DNA from: G963662905 sp965230045
GTDB taxonomy: Bacteria > Bacteroidota > Bacteroidia > Bacteroidales > WRLA01
Length of the DNA: 64,000 bases
Direction: 5' to 3'
Assembly (NCBI GenBank): GCA_965230045.1
Contig: OZ245940.1
Span: 2,418,001 to 2,482,000, forward strand
The notes beneath the pieces were generated by a model. The model searched no databases, was not told the DNA's origin, and saw only the letters and a list, made by a program, of their open reading frames with translations. Position numbers and translations under genes: made by a program. This document shows, one piece after another, positions 44,267 to 53,382 of the stretch; positions within the stretch are counted from its first letter, which is position 1; every line of letters begins with the position of its first letter.

Positions 44267-44283
44267 ATGCGTATAAATGCGTA
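44267..44283. promoter_or_regulatory. Shared direct repeat ATGCGTNNAAATGCGTA, site 2 (kinase gene)
   Basis: ATGCGTATAAATGCGTA is centred about 42 bases before the kinase start codon, and the same 17-base pattern occurs at 42627-42643. The eleven-base period places both halves on one helix face, as expected for a dimeric regulator. The role is inferred. Confidence 0.6.
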
Positions 44284-44399
44284 AAATAAGATTTTTTCCG
44301 GATTTAATGAATAGAATTTTGAGCGATGGCGGAATAGCCTATAAAGAAGTTTGAGAAAACTAAGGAGCTGGGTATCGTGCTGAATTGATTTCCATAAAA

Positions 44400-44996
44400 G
44401 GTTCTACTAGGAATTTCGTGGGTAACAATAATATTTGAAAAAAATATGCAGATATTTATTAATGAACTATAGATCCCTAACAGATTCCTCCCTCCCGATA
44501 ACTATCGGGACAAAGCCTTAATCACTTCGTGGGTTTTGTTCCGGTCGGAATGACGCTGTTATTAGCCTGCTCTATTCATAAAATGCAAACAAAATATTAT
44601 AATCAACCAAAAATTAGGTTTTTACTAATTTTATATCCTAAAATTGAATTTGTTTGCATTTTACTAGTGCATTAACTTCAGGCCATCTGCTTCGTTGCTA
44701 AAGCTTTGAAATAGGCGACTATATCTTCAGCTTTAGACGCCTCACATCTGACCTGAATTTAAAGCATGAATAAAGCAGGTTAGGTGTTTAAGGCAAATGC
44801 GGCTTGGTCACTGAGCGTCCTGTGGTGAGCGTAGCCGAACCAAGTCGAAGTGCGCCGCATTTGCCTCCTGACTTCATAAAAACGCGTCATTCCGACAAAG
44901 TTTTCCGAAGAATGAGGTATTCCGATAGCTATCGGAAGGAGGAATCTGTTTGAAATAAAGTAATTTTGCTTTCCACGAAATTCCGTGTAGTACCCC
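44400..44996. mobile_element. Element D: compound inverted-repeat element, about 0.6 kb
   Basis: The outer ends are inverted repeats: CTAGGAATTTCGTGG near 44407-44421 and CCACGAAATTCCGTG at 44973-44987, with matches extending to about 22 bases. Just inside, AACAGATTCCTCC (about 44478) faces GGAGGAATCTGTT (about 44938). Further nested palindromes are TAAAATGCAAACAAA/TTTGTTTGCATTTTA near 44580-44663 and AGGCAAATGCGGC/GCCGCATTTGCCT near 44790-44867. No protein is encoded; small frames across it are chance. It looks like a non-autonomous element, or several nested ones. Confidence 0.65.
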
Positions 44997-45002
44997 ATAA
45001 AA

Positions 45003-45032
45003 AAAAGGCTTTCGATTACTCGAAAGCCTTTG
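45003..45032 (-). terminator. Terminator after tRNA-Met
   Basis: On the minus strand AAAGGCTTTCG, a six-base loop and CGAAAGCCTTT, followed by eight T in total, start four bases after the tRNA 3' end. Confidence 0.85.
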
Positions 45033-45035
45033 TTG

Positions 45036-45109
45036 TAGCGGGGACGAGAATTGAACTCGTGACCTCCGGGTTATGAATCCGACGCTCTAACCAACTGAGC
45101 TACCCCGCC
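45036..45109 (-). tRNA. tRNA-Met (anticodon CAT)
   Basis: A 74-base cloverleaf read on the minus strand. The acceptor stem GGCGGGG pairs with CCCCGCT (first pair G-T). The D arm is AGCTCAGTTGGTTAGAGC, the anticodon arm CGGATTCATAACCCG and the T arm ACGAGTTCAATTCTCGT. The acceptor top does not show the initiator mismatch pattern, so this is an elongator tRNA-Met, unless a lysidine modification makes it tRNA-Ile(CAT). CCA is not encoded. Confidence 0.93.
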
Positions 45110-45285
45110 TTGCTAAAGCGGATGCAAAGGTAGAAAAATTATTAAAATCTCAAAGGGAATTTCGGTTTTTATCCAAAAAAAAGTGGTGGGATCAGAAAGG
45201 CATTGATTTGTTGAAACTTTTATTGGTTATAATGTTCGGGTTTCTTCTAAAATAGGCATCTTTGTGTTTTAAACAGTGTAGTAAT

Positions 45286-45582
45286 ATGGCAGCCCGAAAT
45301 ACAAATGAAGAACCATTAAGCAGCGTGATGCTTAAATTAATTGATGCTTACGGTTTTGCGGATAAGCTGGATGAACGCAAAGCGCTTTCCGCATGGAGTA
45401 TTGTAGTTGGTGAATCTATTGCGAAGCAAACAAGCGATCTTTATGTTCATAAAAGAAAGTTGTTTGTTACCATTAATTATGCTGCGCTAAAAAGTGAACT
45501 TCTTTTTGCAAAATCCCGTTTGCTTCAATCGATCAACAAAGAAATCGGGAAAGATTTTCTTCAGGATATTGTTATTCGCTAA
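45286..45582 (+). CDS. DUF721/DciA-family protein
   Basis: 98 residues from the ATG at 45286 (the frame extends eight codons upstream). The DUF721 pattern is LDERKALSAWSIVVGESIAKQTSDLYVHKRKLFVTINYAALKSELLFAKSRLLQSINKEIG, with the W...VVG and L.V.....L..EL motifs. DciA-type proteins in other phyla help load or operate the replicative helicase DnaB; the compact Bacteroidota versions are presumed orthologues. It is convergent with the hybrid kinase gene, with stops three bases apart. Confidence 0.85.
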   Translation: MAARNTNEEPLSSVMLKLIDAYGFADKLDERKALSAWSIVVGESIAKQTSDLYVHKRKLFVTINYAALKSELLFAKSRLLQSINKEIGKDFLQDIVIR

Positions 45583-45585
45583 AAA

Positions 45586-47397
45586 TTATTGATTCAGCAG
45601 GAATGCTTTCAGGAAAGCAGTCAAATCTGCAGATTTTATAGGTTTTGGAAGGTATCCATCGCAGCCGGCCTCAAATGCCCTGTCGCGATCTTCAGGCATT
45701 GCGAAGGCTGTTTGTGCAATTACCGGCATATCGGGTTTTAGTTTTTTGATCTGCCTTGTTGCTTCATAGCCATCCATTACCGGCATTTTAATATCCATTA
45801 GAACCAATTTTATATCTGGGTTAAGCTCAACCATATCCAGGGCTTCTTTTCCGTTTTTTGCATGGATAAGGTCAAGGGGCAGTTTTTGTAATAATCCATG
45901 AATATAAATGTAATTGCTTTCAATGTCTTCGGCAACGAGGATTTTTCCTTTGAGCCCGCGAAGTATATTCATATCGGGCTGTTTAAATTCGCTTTGCGTA
46001 TCGAGCCGGTTTTCTGGTGTAAATGGCAATCTTACAGAAAACACTGATCCTTTTCCTTTTTCTGATTCTAATATGATGTCACCACCAAGTAATTCGGCGA
46101 GGTTTTTGGAAATTGCCAGGCCCAGGCCGCTTCCGCCTCTGCTGTGCCCGTCGTTATTGCGGTCGCTTTCTTGTATAAACCGCCTGAATATCAATTCTTG
46201 TTTGTCTTTCGAGATGCCGCTTCCTGTATCCTTGACTTTGAAAATGAAATAGTCGCCCTCAACCCAGCAACTCATCTCAACATGGCCTTTGTCTGTAAAT
46301 TTAATAGCATTGGCGATGAGGTTCGTCATGATTTGCCGTACGCGTTGAATATCAGAAATAATGCGTTGGTTTTTGCTAAGTTTATGGTTCAGGCGCAGTT
46401 CAATTCCTTTGCGGTCTGCATTGGACTTAAAAAGTTGGTGCAGATCAGTGAGCAATGCGGTGAGGTCCATGACATCGCGTTTAATTTTTAGCTCTCCGCC
46501 TTCCATTTTTGAGAGGTCAATAATGTCGTTGATCAGATTGAGCAATTGGACGCTGTTGCGGTTCATGATTTTGAGATATTCCATCTGTTCAATACGCGGC
46601 ATATGATCATCCAACAGTAACTGGCTAAAGCCGATGATGCTGTTCATGGGTGTGCGGATTTCATGGCTCATATTTGCCAGAAAGGCGGTTTTCAGCCGTT
46701 CACTTTCTTCGGCCTTTTGTTTGGCTGCACTGCATTCTTTATTGGCTGAAAGGAAATATTCATTGGCCTGCCTTAGCTCTTCATTGAGGATTTCGAGGGT
46801 TTCGTGGCGGTTTTTTAGTTCGTTTTGATATTCGATGCGGTTACTGATGTCGGAAACCAATGCAATCAACCCTTGTATTTTGTCGCTGGAGTCGCGGTAA
46901 GGTGATAAAACAAGGTTGATGTAGCGGTGATCGTCAATCCTTCTGTCAAAATATGTGATCGAATCGATTTCGAGGAGCTCTCCTTTTAATGCCTTTTGGA
47001 TTGCCGGCTTTAACTGCATGGTATTATAACCGTGCAATACATCCTGGATAGGTTGGCCAATAACCAGTTCTGCGGGCTTTTCGGCCAGTTTTTCCATGTG
47101 CTTGTTCCAAATCTTGATATTCAAATTAGTGTCAACAACAATTAACCCTTGCGATAAATTGCTGATCAGGTTCTCGATAAAGAGTTGTTCGTCTTGCAGG
47201 CTTGTTCCGGGCTGTGATGTATTAGCGGTTTTTTGCATTGGAATGGGGGCGTGGCTTTTAAGGCCTGCAATTTTTTTTGCAAAATCCAATAATTCGCGAT
47301 CTGGATTTTCATTCCGATTGGCTTTGTCTACCAATTTCTGAGCTTCCCGTATATATTGGTTAAACTGCTCTAACGACATTTCTTTTAACAATTGCAT
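45586..47397 (-). CDS. Soluble hybrid histidine kinase (PAS-HisKA-HATPase-REC)
   Basis: About 603 residues from the Met at 47397 (MQLLKEMSLEQFNQYIREA; the Met six codons later is also possible). An N-terminal helical segment is followed by one PAS/PAC (about 75-200) containing NLSQGLIVVDTNLNIKIWNKHMEKL, a coiled coil, His245 in LANMSHEIRTPMNSIIGF, ATPase boxes DTGSGISKDKQ and GSGLGLAISK, and a receiver with Asp535 (LMDIKMPVMDG). No transmembrane segment. The receiver closely resembles that at 26.0-26.4 kb, so the two kinases are probably paralogues. Confidence 0.93.
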   Translation of the reverse strand: MQLLKEMSLEQFNQYIREAQKLVDKANRNENPDRELLDFAKKIAGLKSHAPIPMQKTANTSQPGTSLQDEQLFIENLISNLSQGLIVVDTNLNIKIWNKHMEKLAEKPAELVIGQPIQDVLHGYNTMQLKPAIQKALKGELLEIDSITYFDRRIDDHRYINLVLSPYRDSSDKIQGLIALVSDISNRIEYQNELKNRHETLEILNEELRQANEYFLSANKECSAAKQKAEESERLKTAFLANMSHEIRTPMNSIIGFSQLLLDDHMPRIEQMEYLKIMNRNSVQLLNLINDIIDLSKMEGGELKIKRDVMDLTALLTDLHQLFKSNADRKGIELRLNHKLSKNQRIISDIQRVRQIMTNLIANAIKFTDKGHVEMSCWVEGDYFIFKVKDTGSGISKDKQELIFRRFIQESDRNNDGHSRGGSGLGLAISKNLAELLGGDIILESEKGKGSVFSVRLPFTPENRLDTQSEFKQPDMNILRGLKGKILVAEDIESNYIYIHGLLQKLPLDLIHAKNGKEALDMVELNPDIKLVLMDIKMPVMDGYEATRQIKKLKPDMPVIAQTAFAMPEDRDRAFEAGCDGYLPKPIKSADLTAFLKAFLLNQ

Positions 47398-47499
47398 TAA
47401 ACCCCGGTAATCAAGTGTAAAAATACACAAAAAATCCTGAAAATGGATATTCAGGATTAAATTTATTGGTTTTCAGCAATTGGGAAGAAGGTTTAGTTA

Positions 47500-47530
47500 A
47501 AAAAAAGAGCGGCCACCACGCCGCTCTTCA
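47500..47530 (-). terminator. Terminator of the susCD transcript
   Basis: On the minus strand AGAGCGGC, loop GTGGTG and GCCGCTCT, followed by eight T, lie about 55 bases after the susD stop codon. Confidence 0.85.
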
Positions 47531-47579
47531 CATTACTCAACCAACCGTTTAAAACACATTGTTTTAACACATAGTATCA

Positions 47580-49109
47580 TTAATAACCAGGGTTTTGAAC
47601 CATATACTGGTTGTTGTTCATTTCGTCTTCAGGGATTGGGAAGAGTTCGTGTTTTCCTTTCACGAATCCAAACTCGCCCAAAACATCAGCAGCCATGTCC
47701 CAGCGTACGAGGTCAAGGAAACGTACACCTTCGAAAGCTAGTTCGAGGCGGCGTTCTGCAACGATAGCGTCAAATAGTTCGGAACCGGAAGCGGAAACGG
47801 CTTCTAATTGCCTGTTTTCCCTGAGCATATTCAGTAGTTGCAGTGCTTTGCTTTCATCTCCGGCGCGATATTGCGCTTCAGCGTTCATTAAAACGGCATC
47901 AGCATAGCGCATCAGGCGGAAGTTTGTACCGTAGTTCAATTCGGTAACTGCTCCGGGTTCTGTACTTGATTCAGCGGAAAAAGTTCCGTATTTCACCTTC
48001 AGCATACCTTCGCTTTGGTAAGCATCGGTATTGAAGAATCCGTCCATTGCAGCAAAATCTTCTACATTCCAGATTGTGGCTGCTTTTCTGTATGTATCGC
48101 CCATTTCTTCAAAGGCAGAATAAAGCTCGGCACGTGGTGGGAGGAATCCCCAACCGGCAATCATTCCGGAAGTTCCGCCGTCAAAATCACCGGCAGTGAT
48201 GGAGCGTGGTCCGCAAAGCTGCCACTGTACGTTGCTTTCTACGTAACGGTTCCATGTGAATGTGCCCCAGTCGTAATTTTGTGCGTTTGTCCAGCTTACT
48301 TCAAAAATAGATTCTGTACCAAATTCCTGTTCAACTTTGAAAAGTGTAGAGAAATCATCAGTAAGGCTGTATTGAGCGCTGTTCATTAACTGATCAAACA
48401 TTTGCGTGGCATCGGTCCATTTCTTTTGGTAGAGATAGGCTTTACCTAAGAGGAACTGTGCGCTGCCTTTTGAGAAGCGGAAAACCATGCTGCCATCGTA
48501 TTCGCTTTTTGTAGGAAGTACAGCAATTGCTTCGGTCAGGTCTTTCTCAATCTGAGCATAAATCTGCGCTGGTGTAGCAGGAGCTTGCTGGTATTCACTT
48601 GGTGCAAGTTCTTCGAGGTTCAATGGCACATTGCCCCACTGGCTTACGAGTTCAAAATAGAAGAATGCGCGGAGTGCTTTAGCTTCTGCAATGATTTGCT
48701 TGCGTACGTCAGAAACGGGCTCTACATTATTAATAATCATATTACAACGGTATATTGCAAAATAATTTAAACGGAATACACCTGTAATGGCTTGGTTACC
48801 TGCTGAGTAGGTAAAGTTGTTCAGTTCCTGGTATTTTGGCTGGTCACCGGCATCGGCGCCACCTGTACCGCTTTCGTCAGAAGGAAGGGTTTTGAGCATA
48901 AACGTACTGTTCCATTCCGCACTTGCGTAAGTCCACTGAAGGATGTCGTAAACAGCGATTATGCCATGAAAGGCTTCATCATCTGTGCTGTAATAGTTGT
49001 CAACCGGCATTTTTCCAATCGGGTCGGTATCCAGGAAATCTTTTGAACAAGATGACAGGATAAGCAGGATGCCGAATACTGCAAAATATTTTAAAGCTTT
49101 ATATTTCAT
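47580..49109 (-). CDS. SusD/RagB outer-membrane glycan-binding lipoprotein
   Basis: About 509 residues from the ATG at 49107-49109 (MKYKALKYFAVFGILLILSSC), giving a lipobox LSSC and a mature N-terminus CSKDFLDTDP typical of SusD. The TPR-like SusD core is seen in EAKALRAFFYFELVSQWGNVPL and KGSAQFLLGKAYLYQKKW, and the end is the usual RRLELAFEGVRFLDLVRW...LFPIPEDEMNNN. It caps the SusC barrel and binds oligosaccharide at the cell surface. It follows susC by about 25 bases. Confidence 0.96.
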   Translation of the reverse strand: MKYKALKYFAVFGILLILSSCSKDFLDTDPIGKMPVDNYYSTDDEAFHGIIAVYDILQWTYASAEWNSTFMLKTLPSDESGTGGADAGDQPKYQELNNFTYSAGNQAITGVFRLNYFAIYRCNMIINNVEPVSDVRKQIIAEAKALRAFFYFELVSQWGNVPLNLEELAPSEYQQAPATPAQIYAQIEKDLTEAIAVLPTKSEYDGSMVFRFSKGSAQFLLGKAYLYQKKWTDATQMFDQLMNSAQYSLTDDFSTLFKVEQEFGTESIFEVSWTNAQNYDWGTFTWNRYVESNVQWQLCGPRSITAGDFDGGTSGMIAGWGFLPPRAELYSAFEEMGDTYRKAATIWNVEDFAAMDGFFNTDAYQSEGMLKVKYGTFSAESSTEPGAVTELNYGTNFRLMRYADAVLMNAEAQYRAGDESKALQLLNMLRENRQLEAVSASGSELFDAIVAERRLELAFEGVRFLDLVRWDMAADVLGEFGFVKGKHELFPIPEDEMNNNQYMVQNPGY

Positions 49110-49134
49110 TTCTATAATGATTTTCAATTAATAA

Positions 49135-52100
49135 TTATAAACTTAACTGGAGACCAAGTAAAACTTTCTTGGCTGTTGGGTAAACGCCGCGGTCGATGCC
49201 CTGGCTGTTGTAATTGCTACTGCCTGCTTCAACATCCATGCCCGGATAATCGGTGATGGTGATGAAATCGTCGAGCGAAATGTAACAACGCAGTTTCTTG
49301 AGTTTCATCTTCTTGATGAGTTTCTCGGGCAATGTATATCCCAGCTGGATTTGTTTGAAGCGAACATAATCGCCGCTGAAAACCATCAGGTCGCTGGTAT
49401 AGGCATAAGGATCGGTGCTGTTGGCACGGAACCAGGTGTTTGTGCTGCCATCACCGGTCCAGCGGTCATCAAAGAAGAATTGCGGACGGTTTGAAGTGGC
49501 ACGGTCAATCCTGTTGAATCCTAAGATGATGTCGCTGCCAAAGCTTCCTTGTACAAAAGTGTTGAAATCAAAATTCTTGAAAGTGAAATTCAGGTTAAGT
49601 CCGAGGATGATGTCCGGATGCGGGTCACCGATATTGGTCATATCATCTTCGTTGATCAGGCCGTCACCGTTTACGTCAACAACGATTGGGTCGCCCGGTT
49701 TTGGGTCATAACCTGCAAGACCTTGGTTTTCGGTTTTGTAAGAGTCGATTTCGGCTTGGTTTTGGAAAATGCCGTTGGTTTCATATCCTCTGAAATACCA
49801 TACAGGCTGTCCTTCTTCCATAGCAGTTGCACTGTGCCATCCTGTTCCGATGTCGGTACCGGGCTGGAATTTGAGCAGTGGGTTCAGGTAAGTGACTTCA
49901 TTGCTGAGTGTTGCAAGGTTCAACGTGATATCGTAAGTAAGTGGGTTTTCGTAATTGCGCATATTGATGTCGAATTCGAAACCTTTGTTCACAACATCGC
50001 CGGCATTGGCGAATGGAGCGTAGTTACCAACAGAAAGAGGTGGTGAGGAAATGGTCAGCAGGTCGATGGTTTTCTTATTAAAGTAATCCATAGAGAAGCC
50101 AAAGCGGTCGTTGAAGAAACGGAGGTCAATACCGAAGTCGATCTGGCGTGATGTTTCCCATTTCAATTCAGGGTTAGCCAGGAGTTCGGGTTCAGCGCCG
50201 GTGTAGAATCCGCCGTCCGGGCGTGGATAAATAATACCGGAAGTTGTTATGAGTGAGCGGAACTGGTCAACAGTAAGGTTGGAAAGGCTACCGTTTTTGC
50301 CCCAACTGGCGCGCAGTTTTGCAAAGCTGATAGTGCTGTTGTCGGCAAGGAAATCTTCATTGCTCATAATCCATCCTGCAGATACAGAAGGGAACATACC
50401 CCAGCGGTTGTCTTCGCTGAGCAGTGAGGTTCCATCGCGACGCATTGTAAAATCGATGAGGTATTTGCTGTCAAAATTATAGCTGATACGGCCAAAATAG
50501 GAATTCAGTGTTTTTTCACTGCGGTTACCGGCTACTTTACCATCGATTTCAATATCTCCATGTTGGTTGAAATTTTCGTCTTCTAAAAACATACCGCTGG
50601 TCCAGGAGTTAAGCCAGTTTTCGGAAATTCTTTGTGCTGAAGTACCCACCATAAATTTGAAATTATGTTGGTCGCCCAGAGTGATGCTGTAGTCGGCGAA
50701 ATTTTCCCAAAGCCATGTCATATAATTTCCATTATTTACTCGCTTGCTTGGGTTGGTATTGCTGCGTTCGCTATTAAAATAATATGTTGGATACCAGGTG
50801 TTTGTGTCTCTGGTCTGATAGTCAATGCCAAAGCGTGTTGTGATATTAAGGTTTTTAATAGGAGTAACAGTTCCAAAAATTGTTCCCTGGAAACGGTTTG
50901 ATTTGTTTTTGCCTTTTTCAATTGCCAGAGCTGCTGCCGGGTTTACGATTTCGCCACCTACCCATTTTGAGATACCGTAATATTCGCCATCTTCATTTAC
51001 AACCAAAGGAAGGTCTTGGTTAACAGCGTCCTGAACAAAATCAGGCAGTGTGCCGGTATATGTAACGGGAGTACTTGGGTCAAAAAGGAGTGCATCGTTG
51101 ATGATACCACCATAAACATCATCTTCTTTAAATCCTTGTTGCTCGGAGTGTGTAAAGGATGCGTTTGTTCCTATTTTAAGCCAGCTTTTAACTTGATGTT
51201 CGCCATTAAAACGAGCAGTAATTCTTTCAAAATTGGAAGTTTCCTTCCCAACAATACCATCCTGGTTGAAATAGGAAATTGAAGTAAGATATGTGCTCAG
51301 TTCGTTGCCGCCGCTGAAAGATAAATAATGTTTCTGCATTGGGGCTGTGCCGGTAACTTCGTCGAGCCAGTTTGTAGAGATGGACGATGAAGGGATGTCG
51401 TAGCCAAGATCCTGTTCATTAATATATTTAGCCCAGTCGTTGGCGCCCATCATTGTGGGGAGTTTGTCGGGGCTTTGGAAGCCATACTGAAAATCATAAG
51501 TGATCAGTGCGCCGGAGCCTTTTACGGTTTTTCCGCCTTTTTTCGTTGAAATAAGGATTACGCCATTAGCTGCTTCAGCACCGTAAATTGCTGCGGAAGC
51601 GGCATCTTTCAGTACCTCAATAGAAGCAATATCGCCGGGGGCAATGTTGTTGATGTCTGTAGTGCGCATTCCATCAACAATGTAAAGCGGGTTACCGTTA
51701 CCGTTGGTGCTCAGGCCACGAATGCGGACATTCAGGCCGGCTCCGGGAGCGCCTGAGTTTGCCAGTACATTAACACCTGCAACGCGTCCCTGCAGTGCTT
51801 GTGTTGCATTGGAAATTGGGAGTGATTCCATTTGTTCTCCCTCAACCTGGCCTATGGCACCCGTTATGTCAGATTTCTTTTTAACACCATAACCTACAAC
51901 CATTAGTGCGTCGAGCTCTGTTGATGTGGGTTGCAATGTAACCTGGATGTCGTTGCCGGCTGCTACTTCCATGCTAATGGTTTTATAACCAACGAATGAA
52001 AAACTTAGCGTGGCTGTTTGCTTAGGAAGCGTAAGAAGGAAATTTCCGTCAATGTCAGTGATGGTTCCGTTGGTTGTGCCTTGTTCAATAACATTAACAC

Positions 52101-52263
52101 CGGGAATGGTTTCGCCACTGGCATCGCGTACTGTGCCTTTGTAGCTGTGCTGTTCCTGGGCAAATAGTGTACCGGATACACTAATCAGGAACATTATGCA
52201 AAGTGCATAAAGACCTTTCCTGGAGAGCTTGGTTTTTTCTAAAGGGTAAAAACTCTTTTTCAT
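49135..52263 (-). CDS. SusC/RagA TonB-dependent outer-membrane transporter
   Basis: 1,042 residues. A signal peptide (ALCIMFLISVSGTLFAQEQ) precedes a carboxypeptidase-D-like regulatory domain (about 38-115; KGTVRDASGETIPGVNVIEQGTTNGTITDIDGNFLL), the plug (GYGVKKKSDITGAIGQVEGE, NPLYIVDGMR, IEVLKDAASAAIYGAEAANGVILISTKKG) and the barrel ending VLLGLQLSL. It imports oligosaccharide with TonB energy. It is divergent from the Nudix-like regulator gene, and the shared 323-base gap carries operator-like palindromes. Confidence 0.97.
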   Translation of the reverse strand: MKKSFYPLEKTKLSRKGLYALCIMFLISVSGTLFAQEQHSYKGTVRDASGETIPGVNVIEQGTTNGTITDIDGNFLLTLPKQTATLSFSFVGYKTISMEVAAGNDIQVTLQPTSTELDALMVVGYGVKKKSDITGAIGQVEGEQMESLPISNATQALQGRVAGVNVLANSGAPGAGLNVRIRGLSTNGNGNPLYIVDGMRTTDINNIAPGDIASIEVLKDAASAAIYGAEAANGVILISTKKGGKTVKGSGALITYDFQYGFQSPDKLPTMMGANDWAKYINEQDLGYDIPSSSISTNWLDEVTGTAPMQKHYLSFSGGNELSTYLTSISYFNQDGIVGKETSNFERITARFNGEHQVKSWLKIGTNASFTHSEQQGFKEDDVYGGIINDALLFDPSTPVTYTGTLPDFVQDAVNQDLPLVVNEDGEYYGISKWVGGEIVNPAAALAIEKGKNKSNRFQGTIFGTVTPIKNLNITTRFGIDYQTRDTNTWYPTYYFNSERSNTNPSKRVNNGNYMTWLWENFADYSITLGDQHNFKFMVGTSAQRISENWLNSWTSGMFLEDENFNQHGDIEIDGKVAGNRSEKTLNSYFGRISYNFDSKYLIDFTMRRDGTSLLSEDNRWGMFPSVSAGWIMSNEDFLADNSTISFAKLRASWGKNGSLSNLTVDQFRSLITTSGIIYPRPDGGFYTGAEPELLANPELKWETSRQIDFGIDLRFFNDRFGFSMDYFNKKTIDLLTISSPPLSVGNYAPFANAGDVVNKGFEFDINMRNYENPLTYDITLNLATLSNEVTYLNPLLKFQPGTDIGTGWHSATAMEEGQPVWYFRGYETNGIFQNQAEIDSYKTENQGLAGYDPKPGDPIVVDVNGDGLINEDDMTNIGDPHPDIILGLNLNFTFKNFDFNTFVQGSFGSDIILGFNRIDRATSNRPQFFFDDRWTGDGSTNTWFRANSTDPYAYTSDLMVFSGDYVRFKQIQLGYTLPEKLIKKMKLKKLRCYISLDDFITITDYPGMDVEAGSSNYNSQGIDRGVYPTAKKVLLGLQLSL

Positions 52264-52350
52264 GCTTTAAAGTTTTATTTATTAATAGATTGATAGGTGG
52301 TTTTGAATAAATTTCTATGTGTTATAAACTAATTTTATGTCTGTGCCTGC

Positions 52351-52371
52351 TAAGTGTACTATTTACACTTA
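52351..52371. promoter_or_regulatory. Operator-like palindrome O1 at the susC promoter
   Basis: TAAGTGTA-CTATT-TACACTTA is a perfect palindrome with eight-base arms and contains GTGT-N7-ACAC. On the minus strand it directly follows a -7-like TACTTTTA (52372-52379), which has a TTG about 19 bases upstream, so it covers the expected susC start site. This position suits a repressor. Confidence 0.6.
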
Positions 52372-52515
52372 TAAAAGTAGTCTTTTTTTGGTTCCATGCA
52401 ATTTTTTCTTAAAAAAATTTAAAAAAACCTTAAATTTTTTCATTTTTTGTGAAGTATACATTATATATAGCAGTATTTCAAGGACTTTTTAGGTGAAAAA
52501 ATATGCATTTTTGGT

Positions 52516-52545
52516 TTTGGTGATTTCAAAATTAGTGTATATTTG
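52516..52545 (+). promoter_or_regulatory. Promoter of the Nudix-like regulator gene
   Basis: TTTG at 52516-52519, an 18-base spacer and TATATTTG at 52538-52545 match the Bacteroidota consensus exactly. The start codon lies about 40 bases downstream, and operator O2 overlaps the expected transcription start. Confidence 0.7.
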
Positions 52546-52548
52546 CAT

Positions 52549-52565
52549 AGTGTAATAATGACACA
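52549..52565. promoter_or_regulatory. Operator-like palindrome O2 at the regulator promoter
   Basis: GTGTAATAATGACAC (52550-52564) shows the same GTGT-N7-ACAC pattern as O1 and lies just after the regulator's -7 box. The outer arms match less well than in O1. It suggests autoregulation by the Nudix-like protein. Confidence 0.5.
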
Positions 52566-52586
52566 TACTTTAATAATACTTGTATT

Positions 52587-53318
52587 ATGGCTTTAATTCC
52601 CAATATGTCAGTTGATTGTGTTGTTTTTGGCTTCGATTTTGAAACACTTAATGTGTTGCTTGAGGAAAGAAAGCTCAAAGATCCTCATACCGGTGAGTTA
52701 GTTATTGATGACTATACTATTACTGGTTATCATATCCATGAAGGGGAAGCTCTGGAGCAGGCTGCAATAACGACCCTTCAAAATAAAACCGGTATAAAGG
52801 ATATCTATTTGGAGCAGTTTCACACTTTTGGTGAAGTGGATCGGATCAATAGCCCGAAAGACCGTATTTGGATTGAAAGCCTGGGGCTGGGTATCGCGGA
52901 GCGCGTATTTACCGTTGGGTATTTTTCTTTGGTCGACAGCAGGGCTGTAAATCCAACAGCCGAGCATGATACAGCCCGATGGTTTCCCATCGATGATTTG
53001 CCCCTATTGGCCTTCGATCATGCGCATATCATCGAAAAAGCCAAGCAAAGCCTTTTGGCAAAAGTGCGCGTTGAACCTATTATTTTTGAATTGCTTCCGG
53101 AGAAATTTACCATCTCACAATTGCAAAAAGCTTTTGAATGTATCCTTGGCGTAGAATTGGATCGAAGGAATTTCAGAAAAAAAGTGATGCAGATGAAATA
53201 TGTTATTCCCTTAGACGAGAAACAAAAGGGGGTAGCCCACAAACCAGCGCAGGTTTTTATTTTTAGCAAAGACGTATATAACCGAACCCGCACCATGAAG
53301 CAGGTAATGCTTGTTTGA
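52587..53318 (+). CDS. Nudix-like transcriptional regulator (NrtR/AraR type)
   Basis: 243 residues: a Nudix fold (about 1-150) followed by a winged helix (about 160-240; FTISQLQKAFECILGVELDRRNFRKKVMQMKYVIP). The Nudix box is degenerate: after GEALEQAA the catalytic REUxEExGU positions read ITTLQNKTGI, so hydrolase activity is unlikely. Bacteroidota use such proteins as sugar-responsive repressors. It lies between the divergent arms of the sugar locus, with GTGT-N7-ACAC sites at both promoters. The effector is unknown, presumably a sugar or sugar phosphate from the pathway. Confidence 0.88.
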   Translation: MALIPNMSVDCVVFGFDFETLNVLLEERKLKDPHTGELVIDDYTITGYHIHEGEALEQAAITTLQNKTGIKDIYLEQFHTFGEVDRINSPKDRIWIESLGLGIAERVFTVGYFSLVDSRAVNPTAEHDTARWFPIDDLPLLAFDHAHIIEKAKQSLLAKVRVEPIIFELLPEKFTISQLQKAFECILGVELDRRNFRKKVMQMKYVIPLDEKQKGVAHKPAQVFIFSKDVYNRTRTMKQVMLV

Positions 53319-53382
53319 TGGCCGGATTGGATATGCTTATGAAAAATATATAATAGAATTGCCGGGCAGACGGTGAAAAAAT

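Noticed and set aside
44780..44998. Open frame of 72 codons on the minus strand
   Set aside because: It lies wholly inside palindromic element D and has no protein-like composition or upstream signals.
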